64,000 nucleotides of DNA from Bacteroidota bacterium (lineage in GTDB: Bacteria; Bacteroidota; Bacteroidia; Chitinophagales; Chitinophagaceae), in contig JADJZY010000019.1 in the NCBI GenBank assembly GCA_016715505.1, positions 35,175-99,174 on the forward strand, read 5' to 3'. Below are positions 39,000 to 49,080 of this stretch, piece after piece. The position numbers and the translations under genes were made by a program. Position 1 is the stretch's first letter. The number at the start of each line of letters is the position of its first letter. The notes under the pieces are model-generated. The model did not search any database. It was given only the letters and a program-made list of their open reading frames with translations, and was not told the DNA's origin.

Positions 39000-39074
39000 G
39001 TCATGCCGAAGGAAGTACGTGTCCCTGAGGTGTGCGACGCAATTGCGATGAACATAATTACCTACGATGACCCC

Positions 39075-39115
39075 ACAAAAAAGCCCCTTCGCAAAAACGA
39101 AGAGGCTTCTTTTTC
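39075..39115 (-). terminator. rho-independent terminator behind the giant secreted protein gene
   Basis: On the minus strand a hairpin AAGCCTCTTCG, loop TTTTTG, CGAAGGGGCTT is followed by a T run, 15 nt past the stop at 39130. The flanking A run also makes it usable in the other direction. Confidence 0.8.
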
Positions 39116-39129
39116 ATCCTTTGCCTGCA

Positions 39130-42100
39130 CTATTCGACCTTACCAATGATAGCCGTGTGCGACAATTTTTGATCGAAGTACACCTGAATGGTATATTGTC
39201 CGACCGATAATTCTTCCATATTGATTTGCATCGTATGTGAACCCGGTATATGATTTGCCCGAATTTCTTTCACCAATCGACCACTCACATCCATGAGTCG
39301 AATCAGGGTTTCCTGATGTTGAGATGCATAAACATCGACCATCAGTTGACCTTGAACCGGATTGGGATAACATTGCACCGACTGAGGCATATGGATGTCG
39401 GAAGCAGATTCCTTTGATGACATTCCTGTACTGAAGTCGCCAAGAGCACTCCAAGCTCCGGTAGAGAAAGGACTTGGCAAACAAATTGCCCGGAGTTGCC
39501 ATTCGTAGGTACTGTTATTAGTCAAACCTGTTATAAGCTTAGTAGCTGTTGCTGAAGTACCGCTCATCCAGGCCCCATTGAGCGGGCGATAACGAATTTG
39601 ATAATAAGAAGCATTGGCAATCGGGGTCCAGCTTAATGTAGCCGTTGATGATGTGATATTGAACGCTTGCAAATTTTGTGGTGTTGCACAAGCAGCACCC
39701 GTTGTAAAGAGGGTTGGACTGCCCCATGAACCCGGAGAATTTACGGCACAAAAACCCCTCACTTCGATTTCGTAATCTGTGGCCGGTATCAGTCCAATCA
39801 GATTTTTAAACGTGGTTGGTGCAGCTTGTGTACCTCCACCTATCCAGGATGGTGTACCCACAGGTCGGTAGCGCACTTCGTACCATTGAAGTCCGGGAAC
39901 AGGATTCCAATTCACAGTTGCTGTATTGGCTCCGATATTGGACAAATTCACTCCTGTAACCGGTGCGGCTGGTGTGGCAATGATATTGGCACTTGCCGAT
40001 GCAGTACAACCCATGGCATCTGTAAAGGTATAAGTATAACTTGCTGAAGGACCGATATAGGGATTAGACACATTAAATGTGCCACCCACAGGAAGACCTT
40101 GCAGCGGGATAGGACTACCCGGACAACCACTTACATCTTGTAAACTCACTACAGGTAAGACGTGAATGGTGAGATATAAAACACTTGAATCATTACATCC
40201 CGAACCATTGGTCACCACGTGTGTGTAGGTGCCGCTTTGGGTATATGCGGTTCCGTTCACCGGCCATGTGTAAGACCCACAAGCTGTTTGGCTGGAAGTA
40301 TTCAGATTACCATTGTTAATCGTAAGAATCAAGGTTTGCAAATCTGTACATCCGGAAGTGTTAGTCGAAGTATGGGTATATGTTCCAGACTGCGTGTACG
40401 TATTTCCATTGGCCGACCATGTATATGCGCCACAATGGGTGACTTGAATACTGCTTTGCACACTGGTATTGATGACCAGATTCAATGTATGTAACACATT
40501 ACAGCCTCCTGCATTGGTACCGGTAAATAGATAGGTACCACTCTGGGTATAGGTATTCCCATCTATCGGCCAGGTATAGGTTCCACATGCCGTATCATTA
40601 TAAACCAGATTGGTATTTTGACTGATGTTCAATACCAATACCGAGGTATGGGTACAACCCGCAGGATTGGTAGACATACTCATATAAGTGCCACTACTGG
40701 TATAAGTCATATTGTTAACCGGCCAACTATACTGATCGCAGGCACTGATGACAGAAGTATCGGTACTACTTTGATTGATGACGATATTGGCGGTCACCAA
40801 ACTATCACAACCTGAAGCTGTTGTATAAGTATGCGTATAGGTACCGCTCTGCGAAATGGCCTGTGCGCTCCATGGCAGGATGTACGAATCACAGGCTGTA
40901 TCGGCGAAACTGCTTTGAATGGTGGATTCAATGATGGATGCCGAAGCAGTGATACTCTGCCCATTATTATCAGTAACCGTAACGGTATAAGTTCCGGCAC
41001 CTCCAACAATTACAGGTCCGACAAAGCCATTGTTCCAGCTAAAATAATACGGTGCATCTCCACCACTCACATTCGCAGTGAGGCTACCATTGTTACCACC
41101 ACTGCAACCATTTACTGAAAGAATATTGAGTTGCATATTACCCAATTGTAGGTAACCCTCATTGTCGACATAAGTTGCTTCCAGTATGGATGAATTCACG
41201 ATACGAGCCACGATACTTGTTTTATGATCCAACACCATCCAGGGTTGAATGAGGGGGGTGCTGTCGTTGGCATTGAGATTCACATGGTTGCTTCCGATGA
41301 ATAAGGTATCCTGATTGTTATCGACATAGAACAATTGCACATCGGCTTCGCAAGGCAGATCACCATTGTTTCCGATGCGATATTCGAATTGTATATTATC
41401 GTTCAAGGCAGGTGTGTTATTGCTGGCACTGAATGTTTGAAAATAAAGATTCGCTGATTCGCCCACCACAAAAGCACGCGTGGCTTCATTGTTCATTTCA
41501 TTGATTTCGGGAATAGTCGCATCTGCATCAATGATTGCCCGAATGATATGCACGCCCGGCAAGTTCGATGAAAATGTACCCGGAATTGGGATGGTGGTGT
41601 TATCGCCTGTTACCAAGCCATTCACCGGATATACCGTTGCAAATGGTTGATTGTCGATCAGCACACTCAAACGCATTTGATCGTTGACATTCGAAGCCCC
41701 GATATTTTCATAACTCACATCCATGCTGATGCTTTGTCCGGGTTGCGGATTCAGCATCGACGGATTGATGAATTGCGATAAGATGCGCATGTCCGGAAGA
41801 TTGTTCACCGTTACTGAACGAACAATTACATTGTTGCCTTCATCACATTCGGCATAAACATGATCGGGATCGGCAGTCATCGTAAAAGTATAAGTTCCTG
41901 CTTGCGGGAAAACAAAACTGACCGGCAAACTCACACCCGGAGCACAACCACAGGTTTGCCCTAAATTGTTGTAAGTGCCATATCCTAAATTGATGATACC
42001 GCTGAGGCCGGGTCCGCTCACTTCAAATTTTACTTTCACGGAATCGGCATTGTATAGTTTGGTATTATAAATTCCAATAGATGGATAAACACTTTGATTG

Positions 42101-45100
42101 ACGAGATAAGATAAATCCCAGAAATTGGCATAACAGAAAGGAACAGGTTGTAAGTCCCAACACATATGATTGGAAATGGCATTATCACCATTGGTCACCT
42201 CAGCAATTTGGTCCAGAGGATCAATCATCATGGTCAACAATTGATTGCTGACAGCAGGTACCGGAATCTTTTTGCTAACTGTCGCATTCGCATTTGGCAG
42301 GATGTTGAGATTATAACTTGCGGTGTAAACATCTCCTCCTGACAAACTAAACTGTATCTCTACAGGCCCGTTAAAAGCCAGATTTCCAGTATTGGTAATC
42401 ACTCCCTGAATGGTTACTGAAGCACCAAATGCATAGGTGCCATTATCAGATTCCACATCAAAATTTTCACAACCAGATGCACTCAGATTCGGCAAACAAG
42501 GAATCACTGAATATCCGTAATTGCCTGTATTATTTGATTCGTTCGACTCAATGACCTGGTTACCCGGTGCATCACATCTCAACTGAAAACTATAAGTTCC
42601 TAATTGATTGAGCACATAGGGCACGCTAAAATCAACCCAATTAAAATTGTACAAATTGGAGGTCACATTACTGATCGCATGATTCAGCGTAGTTTGGAAT
42701 ACATTATTGTGATACACATCAATTTCGCAATTAAAAGGACCACTTGCAGCAGCACCATTATTATACACCCGGAATGAAAGTAGTCCCGGATTATTACAAT
42801 CGTAAATGGTTCCGTTCGGACCATAACCCGGTACCAAATCTGCTATATTCGGATATACATTTATTTGAGCACACTGCCCGTTATTGGTTTCGTTGGATTC
42901 AATGATGAGAGCTGCTGCATCTACCTGAGCACATAAAGAATATTGTCCGGCATTGGCAAATGTGAGGCTTATCGCTGAAGTCCAGGAAGCACCCGGATTC
43001 AAGGCAGGCACAGTGAGAATAGTCGGTAAAAGAGGTGTACCGCCCACTTGTGATACACTCAGCTCGGTTGCTGGCGAAGCAGCACAGCCAACATTGGTTA
43101 CCTGAAACTGACCATTGGTTGTAGTACCTTCTACAAAAGAGGTCGCGGCCAACTGAATCGACATATTCAAATCAGGCAGGCAAGGGGGTACCGGTGGTAA
43201 AATCACTTCAAACTCGGTGGTAAAATTTCCGGTGAGGGTGAAGTCGGTGATATTTCCCTGAATATGGTAAATACCCGGGAGTAGTGGACGTGGAAAGGCC
43301 ATACCATACAATCCGTTGGAATTTGTAAAGGTGAAATAGGTTGCACCGGTTTCCACAATGGTATAAGTGACTGTTGCACCTGCCACGCTCGAATCAGGCA
43401 ATGGTACAGCAGTACCCGTGTAATGTGCAGTGCCGTAAATGGTATTACTGGCTCCATATTGCGAGTACCCTACTACAGGAGTTACGTTCGCTGTCGTGAG
43501 TATAGAGCCTGGCAAATTATAAGGCCCATTGATGAAAGGACGAATGGCTGTATTATCTAACTCATTCGATTCAGCAATCACATTGAGATGATCAATACTC
43601 ACCTGCATCGGACACCATGCCGGAGCGGCAGGCGTGGTAATGGTCCAGTTGACCGTTGTTGTGCTATGTGCGCCCAAATTGCTAATAGTGATATCCGGAT
43701 AAACCAGGGTTGTATCATATTGATTCACCAGATGTACAACAAAATTTTGTGCATCAAAATCGGATACATTATGAATGGTTGCGCTTACTGTTAATGGTGA
43801 AGCAACAGGTGGATTGGGATCACTAAATGTAATATCGTTCGCGAAAATTTCAATATCGGGTTGAATCAAAACATCCGGATAATTGAACGGACCAAAGTAA
43901 GAAGCACACATGCCAATATTGGTTTGAACGATGGTTTGCCAGGTAGTTCCAATCGGCAAAGAGTTGATGGTTCCAATGTATTTTTTACCATCAGCGGTAT
44001 TTAAATCATTGACATCATCCGGCGATAACATTACAAAGCGATCATTGGGATTGGTATAAATTCCATTGCCTTCATAATCGAGAATGATCCGCGGGAAGGT
44101 GACTGGAGGTAAAGCCCCATTCATATCATGATAAACCACTTCAAACTGGAAATTGGTATAACTATCGCCGTTGAGCGGATTGGCTAATACATTGCCATAT
44201 CCTGAAGCAGCAGAGAATGTAAAATATTGAGCGCCGGGATTGATGGTCGGATCAAGATCATTACAATCGCCCGTTGTGGCGGTTAATTCAGCAGGTAAAT
44301 AGCCATGCATTGGTCTGGCGCAAACAAGCTGAGTTACTCCTGTTCCATATCCGTCGTCGTCCTGATCGATAAACCAAACTTGCCCCGGAAATTGTAATGA
44401 ATCATTGTCGTTACAATCACTGGAGTTCGCAACATAATTCAATGGTTGACTACATTGAGCCAGAGTATTGTTGATATCTCCAAAACCATCACCATCCAGA
44501 TCGGCATACCACAGAGGTGCACCACTCAGCGAAGGATCGGCCATATCTATCAGTCCATCACAATCATCATCTTCTCCATTACAAATTTCACTGGCACCCG
44601 GGTTAATGGCATTGTTATTGTCATTACAATCGGTGTTATTGTTTGAATATCCTAATGGCGGATTAATCACACAAAGCATGGCTGTGGTAGTGGAACCATA
44701 CCCATCCTGATCATTGTCTACATAATACAACTGAGGTGTATGGATTAAAATTTCATTGTCATCACAATCGGTAAAATCGCTCACATAGCCCAGTGGTGCT
44801 GAACATGCCTGAACAGATACAGCAGGATTTCCAAAGCCATCCTGATCAGCATCGGCGTAATAGGTATTCAGGAGACTTTCATCTACCAAACCATCACAAT
44901 CATCATCTACCCCATTACAAATTTCAGTAGCACCCGGGTAAATGGCATTGTTGTTGTCAGTACAGTCGCCGCCCACTGCTACATAGCCTGAAGGTTGTAG
45001 ACAATTCAGCACCGTAACTGTATTGTCACCGAATCCGTCATTGTCTGTATCGGCATACCAAAGGGTTTGCACATTTTCATCAATTTGTCCATCACAATCA

Positions 45101-46737
45101 TCATCCACCCCATTGCACAATTCAGGTGCACCCGGATAAATGGAATTGTTATTATCATCACAATCGGTATTGGCAAATACATACCCCGATGGTTGCGAAC
45201 AAGCCTGTAAGCTATCAGCAGGATGACCAAATCCGTCGTTGTCCTGATCACGGTAATAGGTATTGACCGGCAGCACCGATACATTCACAATATTGGATGT
45301 GGTAAAACTACTTCCGCAAACGGATCGGAGAGAATAAGCACCTGCTGCATTCACATAAATAAATGTATCCGTTGCACCCGGTATCGGTGATCCATTGAGC
45401 AACCACTCATACGATACACCAGCAATGGGTGAAGCATGCAACAGAATAGAATCACTTGGACAAACAGAAACGTTACCTTGCGGATAAACGGTAGCCGTTG
45501 GTACACCCGATGTGATGTCAATGGTATCACGAGCAATGATACTCCATACCCCTTTATCTCCTTTGGCCCTCACATATAAATAGTGTGTTCCTGAACTCAA
45601 ACAAGGTACCTGAATATTCGCCGTGAAATTCACTACCGAATCGGCATTGACTGCAAGCGGATTGGCATTCCCCACTCCGGGATCATTGTCGAAATAATAT
45701 TCCATGGCGCTCACCTCTTCTATGTAGCCACCACCAACAACCAATACTTTTTTATCGGTGATGCTCCATCGGCCATACTGATCACGGGCACGGATAAATA
45801 AATTATGTACACCGGAACTCAAATTAGAGGGTAGATTAATGGCAATCACCTGATTCAAACTGGATGTTGGGGTAATAGGAACGATGGCTCCGTTTCCTGC
45901 AATTCCCACTCCCGGATCGGTATCAAAATAATACTGATAAGCAGTGATTTGCATGGGATCGGTTCCGGGTTGTACAAACAACATCTTACGATCGGCAATG
46001 CTCCACCGGCCATAAGTATCTTTAAATCGAACATACAAATAATGAATACCGGCACTTAAATTAGATGGCACCTGCAAATTGACATTCTGATGAAAAGAAT
46101 CAGTGGGTGTAATCGGCACGATGGCCCCATTTCCGGGGGTATCCACACCGGGGTCCTCATCAAAAAAGTATTGATAAGCCACCATTTCCTGTGTAGCATG
46201 AATCGATTCGATCAGCAACATGGTTTTATCTGCCAATCCCCAACGACCATATTCATCCCTGGCCCTTACATATAAATAATGCACACCGGCGCCCAGATTA
46301 GGAACGTTTAACTGAACGGTTTGTTGAAAACTACTTCCAGGCGTAACCGTTACCACGCCACCATTTCCGGGAATGCCCGGTCCGGGATCCGTATCGTAAA
46401 AATATTGGTATGCGGTTACTTGCTGCGTAGCATGAACGGCTTCTACCAAGAGGGCTGTTTTTTCGGCTACACTCCATCGACCAAATTCATCCCTCACCCG
46501 AACGTATAAAAAGTGGATACCACCGCCCAGCGATGCAGGCACGTTCACCTGTATCGTTTGCTGATAGTTAGCAGTTGGTGTAATATTCAACACAGCTCCA
46601 TTCCCATTTTGTCCCAATCCCGGATCCGTATCAAAAAAATACTGGACAGCCGTCACCAATTGAGTTTGGTTTTGCGCTTGTGTATTTGTTGCAGCACCCA
46701 GCAATAAGCAGAGGATGATGCCTAATAATTTTTTCAT
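39130..46737 (-). CDS. giant secreted multi-repeat protein with T9SS sorting domain
   Basis: A 2,535-residue protein, uninterrupted. Signal peptide (to about 25, TQAQ). Domains in order, rough positions: five repeats of about 80 residues beginning AYQYxFDTDPG and closing HYLYVRARDxYGRWS (26-425); an Ig-like segment (430-495); six metal-binding repeats YYxDxDxDGFG with CNGxDDDCDG (495-810); a long region of CARDB-like Ig domains with NELDNT/ESNETNN motifs (about 950-1800); one SprB-type repeat NILSVNGCSGGNNGSLT (1870); five repeats of the form ACxxYTWPVNGxTYTQSGTY (1945-2160); two fibronectin III domains (2260-2430); and a T9SS type A tail (2450-2535, CYPNPVQGQLMVDV). The ATG at 46737 gives the signal peptide. 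Likely a cell-surface adhesin or matrix protein, by architecture only. Confidence 0.9.
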   Translation of the reverse strand: MKKLLGIILCLLLGAATNTQAQNQTQLVTAVQYFFDTDPGLGQNGNGAVLNITPTANYQQTIQVNVPASLGGGIHFLYVRVRDEFGRWSVAEKTALLVEAVHATQQVTAYQYFYDTDPGPGIPGNGGVVTVTPGSSFQQTVQLNVPNLGAGVHYLYVRARDEYGRWGLADKTMLLIESIHATQEMVAYQYFFDEDPGVDTPGNGAIVPITPTDSFHQNVNLQVPSNLSAGIHYLYVRFKDTYGRWSIADRKMLFVQPGTDPMQITAYQYYFDTDPGVGIAGNGAIVPITPTSSLNQVIAINLPSNLSSGVHNLFIRARDQYGRWSITDKKVLVVGGGYIEEVSAMEYYFDNDPGVGNANPLAVNADSVVNFTANIQVPCLSSGTHYLYVRAKGDKGVWSIIARDTIDITSGVPTATVYPQGNVSVCPSDSILLHASPIAGVSYEWLLNGSPIPGATDTFIYVNAAGAYSLRSVCGSSFTTSNIVNVSVLPVNTYYRDQDNDGFGHPADSLQACSQPSGYVFANTDCDDNNNSIYPGAPELCNGVDDDCDGQIDENVQTLWYADTDNDGFGDNTVTVLNCLQPSGYVAVGGDCTDNNNAIYPGATEICNGVDDDCDGLVDESLLNTYYADADQDGFGNPAVSVQACSAPLGYVSDFTDCDDNEILIHTPQLYYVDNDQDGYGSTTTAMLCVINPPLGYSNNNTDCNDNNNAINPGASEICNGEDDDCDGLIDMADPSLSGAPLWYADLDGDGFGDINNTLAQCSQPLNYVANSSDCNDNDSLQFPGQVWFIDQDDDGYGTGVTQLVCARPMHGYLPAELTATTGDCNDLDPTINPGAQYFTFSAASGYGNVLANPLNGDSYTNFQFEVVYHDMNGALPPVTFPRIILDYEGNGIYTNPNDRFVMLSPDDVNDLNTADGKKYIGTINSLPIGTTWQTIVQTNIGMCASYFGPFNYPDVLIQPDIEIFANDITFSDPNPPVASPLTVSATIHNVSDFDAQNFVVHLVNQYDTTLVYPDITISNLGAHSTTTVNWTITTPAAPAWCPMQVSIDHLNVIAESNELDNTAIRPFINGPYNLPGSILTTANVTPVVGYSQYGASNTIYGTAHYTGTAVPLPDSSVAGATVTYTIVETGATYFTFTNSNGLYGMAFPRPLLPGIYHIQGNITDFTLTGNFTTEFEVILPPVPPCLPDLNMSIQLAATSFVEGTTTNGQFQVTNVGCAASPATELSVSQVGGTPLLPTILTVPALNPGASWTSAISLTFANAGQYSLCAQVDAAALIIESNETNNGQCAQINVYPNIADLVPGYGPNGTIYDCNNPGLLSFRVYNNGAAASGPFNCEIDVYHNNVFQTTLNHAISNVTSNLYNFNWVDFSVPYVLNQLGTYSFQLRCDAPGNQVIESNESNNTGNYGYSVIPCLPNLSASGCENFDVESDNGTYAFGASVTIQGVITNTGNLAFNGPVEIQFSLSGGDVYTASYNLNILPNANATVSKKIPVPAVSNQLLTMMIDPLDQIAEVTNGDNAISNHMCWDLQPVPFCYANFWDLSYLVNQSVYPSIGIYNTKLYNADSVKVKFEVSGPGLSGIINLGYGTYNNLGQTCGCAPGVSLPVSFVFPQAGTYTFTMTADPDHVYAECDEGNNVIVRSVTVNNLPDMRILSQFINPSMLNPQPGQSISMDVSYENIGASNVNDQMRLSVLIDNQPFATVYPVNGLVTGDNTTIPIPGTFSSNLPGVHIIRAIIDADATIPEINEMNNEATRAFVVGESANLYFQTFSASNNTPALNDNIQFEYRIGNNGDLPCEADVQLFYVDNNQDTLFIGSNHVNLNANDSTPLIQPWMVLDHKTSIVARIVNSSILEATYVDNEGYLQLGNMQLNILSVNGCSGGNNGSLTANVSGGDAPYYFSWNNGFVGPVIVGGAGTYTVTVTDNNGQSITASASIIESTIQSSFADTACDSYILPWSAQAISQSGTYTHTYTTASGCDSLVTANIVINQSSTDTSVISACDQYSWPVNNMTYTSSGTYMSMSTNPAGCTHTSVLVLNISQNTNLVYNDTACGTYTWPIDGNTYTQSGTYLFTGTNAGGCNVLHTLNLVINTSVQSSIQVTHCGAYTWSANGNTYTQSGTYTHTSTNTSGCTDLQTLILTINNGNLNTSSQTACGSYTWPVNGTAYTQSGTYTHVVTNGSGCNDSSVLYLTIHVLPVVSLQDVSGCPGSPIPLQGLPVGGTFNVSNPYIGPSASYTYTFTDAMGCTASASANIIATPAAPVTGVNLSNIGANTATVNWNPVPGLQWYEVRYRPVGTPSWIGGGTQAAPTTFKNLIGLIPATDYEIEVRGFCAVNSPGSWGSPTLFTTGAACATPQNLQAFNITSSTATLSWTPIANASYYQIRYRPLNGAWMSGTSATATKLITGLTNNSTYEWQLRAICLPSPFSTGAWSALGDFSTGMSSKESASDIHMPQSVQCYPNPVQGQLMVDVYASQHQETLIRLMDVSGRLVKEIRANHIPGSHTMQINMEELSVGQYTIQVYFDQKLSHTAIIGKVE

Positions 46738-46808
46738 GTTAATACATTTAATGTGAACAATCTTGCAGGGCAAATCATCACCACTGCAACCTTGAAGTGC
46801 TGCCTCAC

Positions 46809-47882
46809 TTATTCGTTCGGCTTGGAAGCATGGATATTCACATTAATAGTACCTCCGGGTGCAGCATTGGTTTGGTTAATCGTCATTGATCGGATAATTG
46901 GTGTAATGAGCACCTCACCACTTTCATGAAATTTTGAGTAACCTCCATGCACGCCAATATCGGTACCATCGTTTGCTGCGCCAATCGCTGCAGAGCCTGC
47001 CTGTAAAGCATAATTATGACTATTGGCATACAAACTGCCCAGGGTATAAGTCACAAAATTCGGATTGGTATTGAGAAGATTGCCACTGCCTGAACTGCCA
47101 TTTAAGGTATAAAAAACGGTACTGAAAGCCGAGATATTATTGATCCAGCTACTGTTGTTGGCCACAGGACTTGCATTCATAAAAATACTGTTTTTAATGA
47201 GCGCATTGTGGAGCGCCGAAAAAGGATTCAACGATGTTAAATACAAACAATGATCGAATAACATACCGCCAATGGTATTATTGTCGCCATTAACGGTACC
47301 ATCAAAAACGCAATTCAAAAACTGCACATTGGTGAGTGAATTCGAATTACTTCCCAGGCTCACATTGGTGGTATTATCTGCATCAAAAATACAATTCACA
47401 AAAGCGACCCCTGATGCACTATAGCCATTGAAGTCGTAAAAGCCATTAAAATCGCAAGTTTCAAACAATAAATTATTTAAGGTGCCATAGGAATAAACAT
47501 TCACGGCAAATTCAATACCGTAAAATCGGCTACCCGAACCACTGGCACCGATATAAAATCCTGCGGGCAAATAACTCGTATGGGCATTATTACCAATACG
47601 GGTTTTACGTGGATGATCTTTTTGCGGGTTAAAACCAATTCCTATGACCGTCAGGGATTTATTCCAGGGGCTATTCGGTACTGATCCGGCGTAGTTGTTA
47701 TATTGTACATTGGTACCCTCGAGCAGGAGGGTATCTCCATTTGTGGCGGCATTGTAGGCTGCCAAGAGACTGCTGTATTGCGAACCACCTGAACCATCAT
47801 TGGTGACAGTTAATACACTGGCCCGGCTAAATTGAGCGGTGGCACAAATCAAAAGAATGAGTAATAAAATTGGCTTTTTCAT
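46809..47882 (-). CDS. secreted right-handed beta-helix-like protein
   Basis: A 357-residue exported protein. Signal peptide MKKPILLLILLICATAQFSRA, then VLTVTNDGSGGSQYSSLLAA and GDTLLLEG, the usual opening of parallel beta-helix proteins. Regular rungs follow with NCIFDADNTTNVS, FLNCVFDGTVNGDNNTIGG, HCLYLTSLNPFSALHNALIKNSIF and TNPNFVTYTLGSLYANSHNYALQAGSAAIGAAND. The last is the standard end of a helix (DIGVHGG). The C-terminus (EVLITPIIRSMTINQTNAAPGG, ending ASKPNE) resembles the start of an unfinished Ig-like domain and has no T9SS tail. It is 71 nt upstream of the giant gene on the same strand and could be cotranscribed. Confidence 0.78.
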   Translation of the reverse strand: MKKPILLLILLICATAQFSRASVLTVTNDGSGGSQYSSLLAAYNAATNGDTLLLEGTNVQYNNYAGSVPNSPWNKSLTVIGIGFNPQKDHPRKTRIGNNAHTSYLPAGFYIGASGSGSRFYGIEFAVNVYSYGTLNNLLFETCDFNGFYDFNGYSASGVAFVNCIFDADNTTNVSLGSNSNSLTNVQFLNCVFDGTVNGDNNTIGGMLFDHCLYLTSLNPFSALHNALIKNSIFMNASPVANNSSWINNISAFSTVFYTLNGSSGSGNLLNTNPNFVTYTLGSLYANSHNYALQAGSAAIGAANDGTDIGVHGGYSKFHESGEVLITPIIRSMTINQTNAAPGGTINVNIHASKPNE

Positions 47883-47913
47883 GGTAATATAATTTTAAGG
47901 ATGAATTTGACCC

Positions 47914-47921
47914 CAAAATTA
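47914..47921 (-). promoter_or_regulatory. Bacteroidota -7 motif for the beta-helix protein
   Basis: Minus-strand TAATTTTG, exact TAnnTTTG match, 31 nt before ATG 47882. May also serve the giant gene. Confidence 0.45.
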
Positions 47922-47980
47922 TTGCCATGAACCTACCCGGGAAATACCCTGATGAGGGTATATTTCGCCTGGGCCGGCAA

Positions 47981-48439
47981 TCAGGGTTTTGATTTCCAGA
48001 TACGCTCGGAGGCATCCAGATAAAGTGGCAAAGCGGCCGAACCGTACCAATCCAGTAGTATCACATCAAAAATACCTTCGCGAATGGTGGGGTCGGCCTG
48101 AAGCAATTTTAATGCTTCGGCCTGATTATCGACCGACATAATAAAGATTCCGCGATACTTCTGCTCATTTTTTTGGAGTGGACCGGCCACCACCATTTTT
48201 CCCGCTTTTACTAGTAGGTTAATATTGGCCATATGTCCGGCAAACAAACTATCTCTTCGTTGTGGGTTCTTTTCCTCATTTTGTCCGGTTTGTAAAATAA
48301 CAAGCACATATTTTTTCATGCCAAAGTCATCCGCTCCAAGTTTGGCCGCGAGAACAGAATCATACATTGGATTTTTTTGTTGCGCCCACGCTGGGGCTCC
48401 TATTGCTATGAAAAACAACCATACGAATAAGCTAGGCAT
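47981..48439 (-). CDS. exported YCII-related domain protein
   Basis: A 152-residue protein with a signal peptide (MPSLFVWLFFIAIGAPAWAQ) and a YCII-like domain: YVLVILQTGQNEEKNPQRRD, HMANINLLVKAGKMVVAGPL, YRGIFIMSVDNQAEALKLLQADPTIREG split by loops, FDVILLDWYG. YCII domains are ferredoxin-like folds with a conserved His-Asp pair; the H in GHMANI is the likely equivalent. The frame extends to an ATG at 48505, but that would be at the transcription start and bury the signal peptide, so 48439 is preferred. The exported form is the kind found in Bacteroidota; function unknown. Confidence 0.75.
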   Translation of the reverse strand: MPSLFVWLFFIAIGAPAWAQQKNPMYDSVLAAKLGADDFGMKKYVLVILQTGQNEEKNPQRRDSLFAGHMANINLLVKAGKMVVAGPLQKNEQKYRGIFIMSVDNQAEALKLLQADPTIREGIFDVILLDWYGSAALPLYLDASERIWKSKP

Positions 48440-48512
48440 GATAGAGGGTTTTAAACCCAGATTCGGCATTAGAAATGCCAAAACGATTAAGTATTTGTAA
48501 ATCATCTTTTTG

Positions 48513-48520
48513 CAAAAGTA
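48513..48520 (-). promoter_or_regulatory. Bacteroidota -7 motif for the YCII protein
   Basis: Minus-strand TACTTTTG, exact TAnnTTTG match. A perfect palindrome sits 20 nt upstream, at the -33 region. Confidence 0.5.
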
Positions 48521-48539
48521 TCAAAACAAATACTAAATC

Positions 48540-48562
48540 GTCTCGTTAAGAATTAACGAGAC
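48540..48562. promoter_or_regulatory. perfect 10-bp inverted repeat, possible operator
   Basis: GTCTCGTTAA-GAA-TTAACGAGAC, two perfect 10-bp arms with a 3-nt spacer. It lies about 20-42 nt upstream of the -7 motif for the YCII gene and has no T run, so a dimeric repressor or activator site is more likely than a terminator. Confidence 0.45.
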
Positions 48563-48664
48563 CAACTAACGCGATATCATTTTCGTTCCTCAAATCCTAT
48601 CGTGTAATTTGGGTTAAACAAAGGTCATTTTTTTAGGAGGAAAATGCCATTTGCTCCACGCCAT

Positions 48665-48730
48665 CTCCTCACCCGCCATACGCACTGCACGGCAGTTTGC
48701 TGCTGTCGGGCCTAGGATGGTGAGCGGGAG
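48665..48730. repeat. G+C-rich imperfect stem-loop
   Basis: A nested fold in an intergenic gap. The inner hairpin pairs ACGGCAG with CTGCTGT across a TTTG loop (48689-48706). An outer stem pairs CTCCTCACC with GGTGAGCGGGAG, with a bulge. No open frame crosses it. Candidate REP-like element, IS end or structured RNA; I see no second copy in the window. Confidence 0.35.
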
Positions 48731-48781
48731 TTCTATGATGAGAAAATTAGATATGCCTTCGATGTTTAAGAATCAATATTT

Positions 48782-49006
48782 TTGCATGAAATCATGAATA
48801 CCAAAAACAACATCCTGGGTTTGAGCAATCCCGAAAACGACGTGCCTTTGATTGCTGTGAGCAATGACAGTGCTTGCACTTCTGCATCTATTGAACCTTC
48901 TGATATGTTGACTGCAATAGGCTTAGATGAAATGGCTTCTTTTAGATCTATTCGTTTTTCGATTGGAAAATATAATACCAGAAAGGAAATGGATGTTGTT
49001 ATTTAA
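48782..49006 (+). pseudogene. cysteine desulfurase C-terminal remnant
   Basis: A 74-residue frame whose sequence is the C-terminal end of a NifS/IscS-type cysteine desulfurase: DVPLIAVSNDSACTSASIEP holds the active-site Cys loop (SxSACTSAS), followed by MLTAIGLDE and SIRFSIGKYNTRKEMDVVI, the normal end of the enzyme. The first 300 or so residues, with the PLP lysine, are absent, and upstream there is only the stem-loop region. It is therefore a fragment. SNDSACTSA departs from the usual S(S/T)GSACTS by one residue. It lies at the edge of the accessory island. Confidence 0.72.
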
Positions 49007-49080
49007 GCGGTGAGAAATGTTGTGAATAGTTTGAGGGCAATGGTGAGTTAACTAAAAATATTTTAAAGGCAATACAAAAA

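Noticed and set aside
40219..41118. Plus-strand open frames across the giant gene
   Set aside because: They are antisense shadows of a 7.6-kb intact coding frame with strong domain content; none has a start context or family likeness.
48560..48625. Integron attC-like core sites near GTTAAAC
   Set aside because: Only one half-site fits the consensus; no partner core and no integrase were found.
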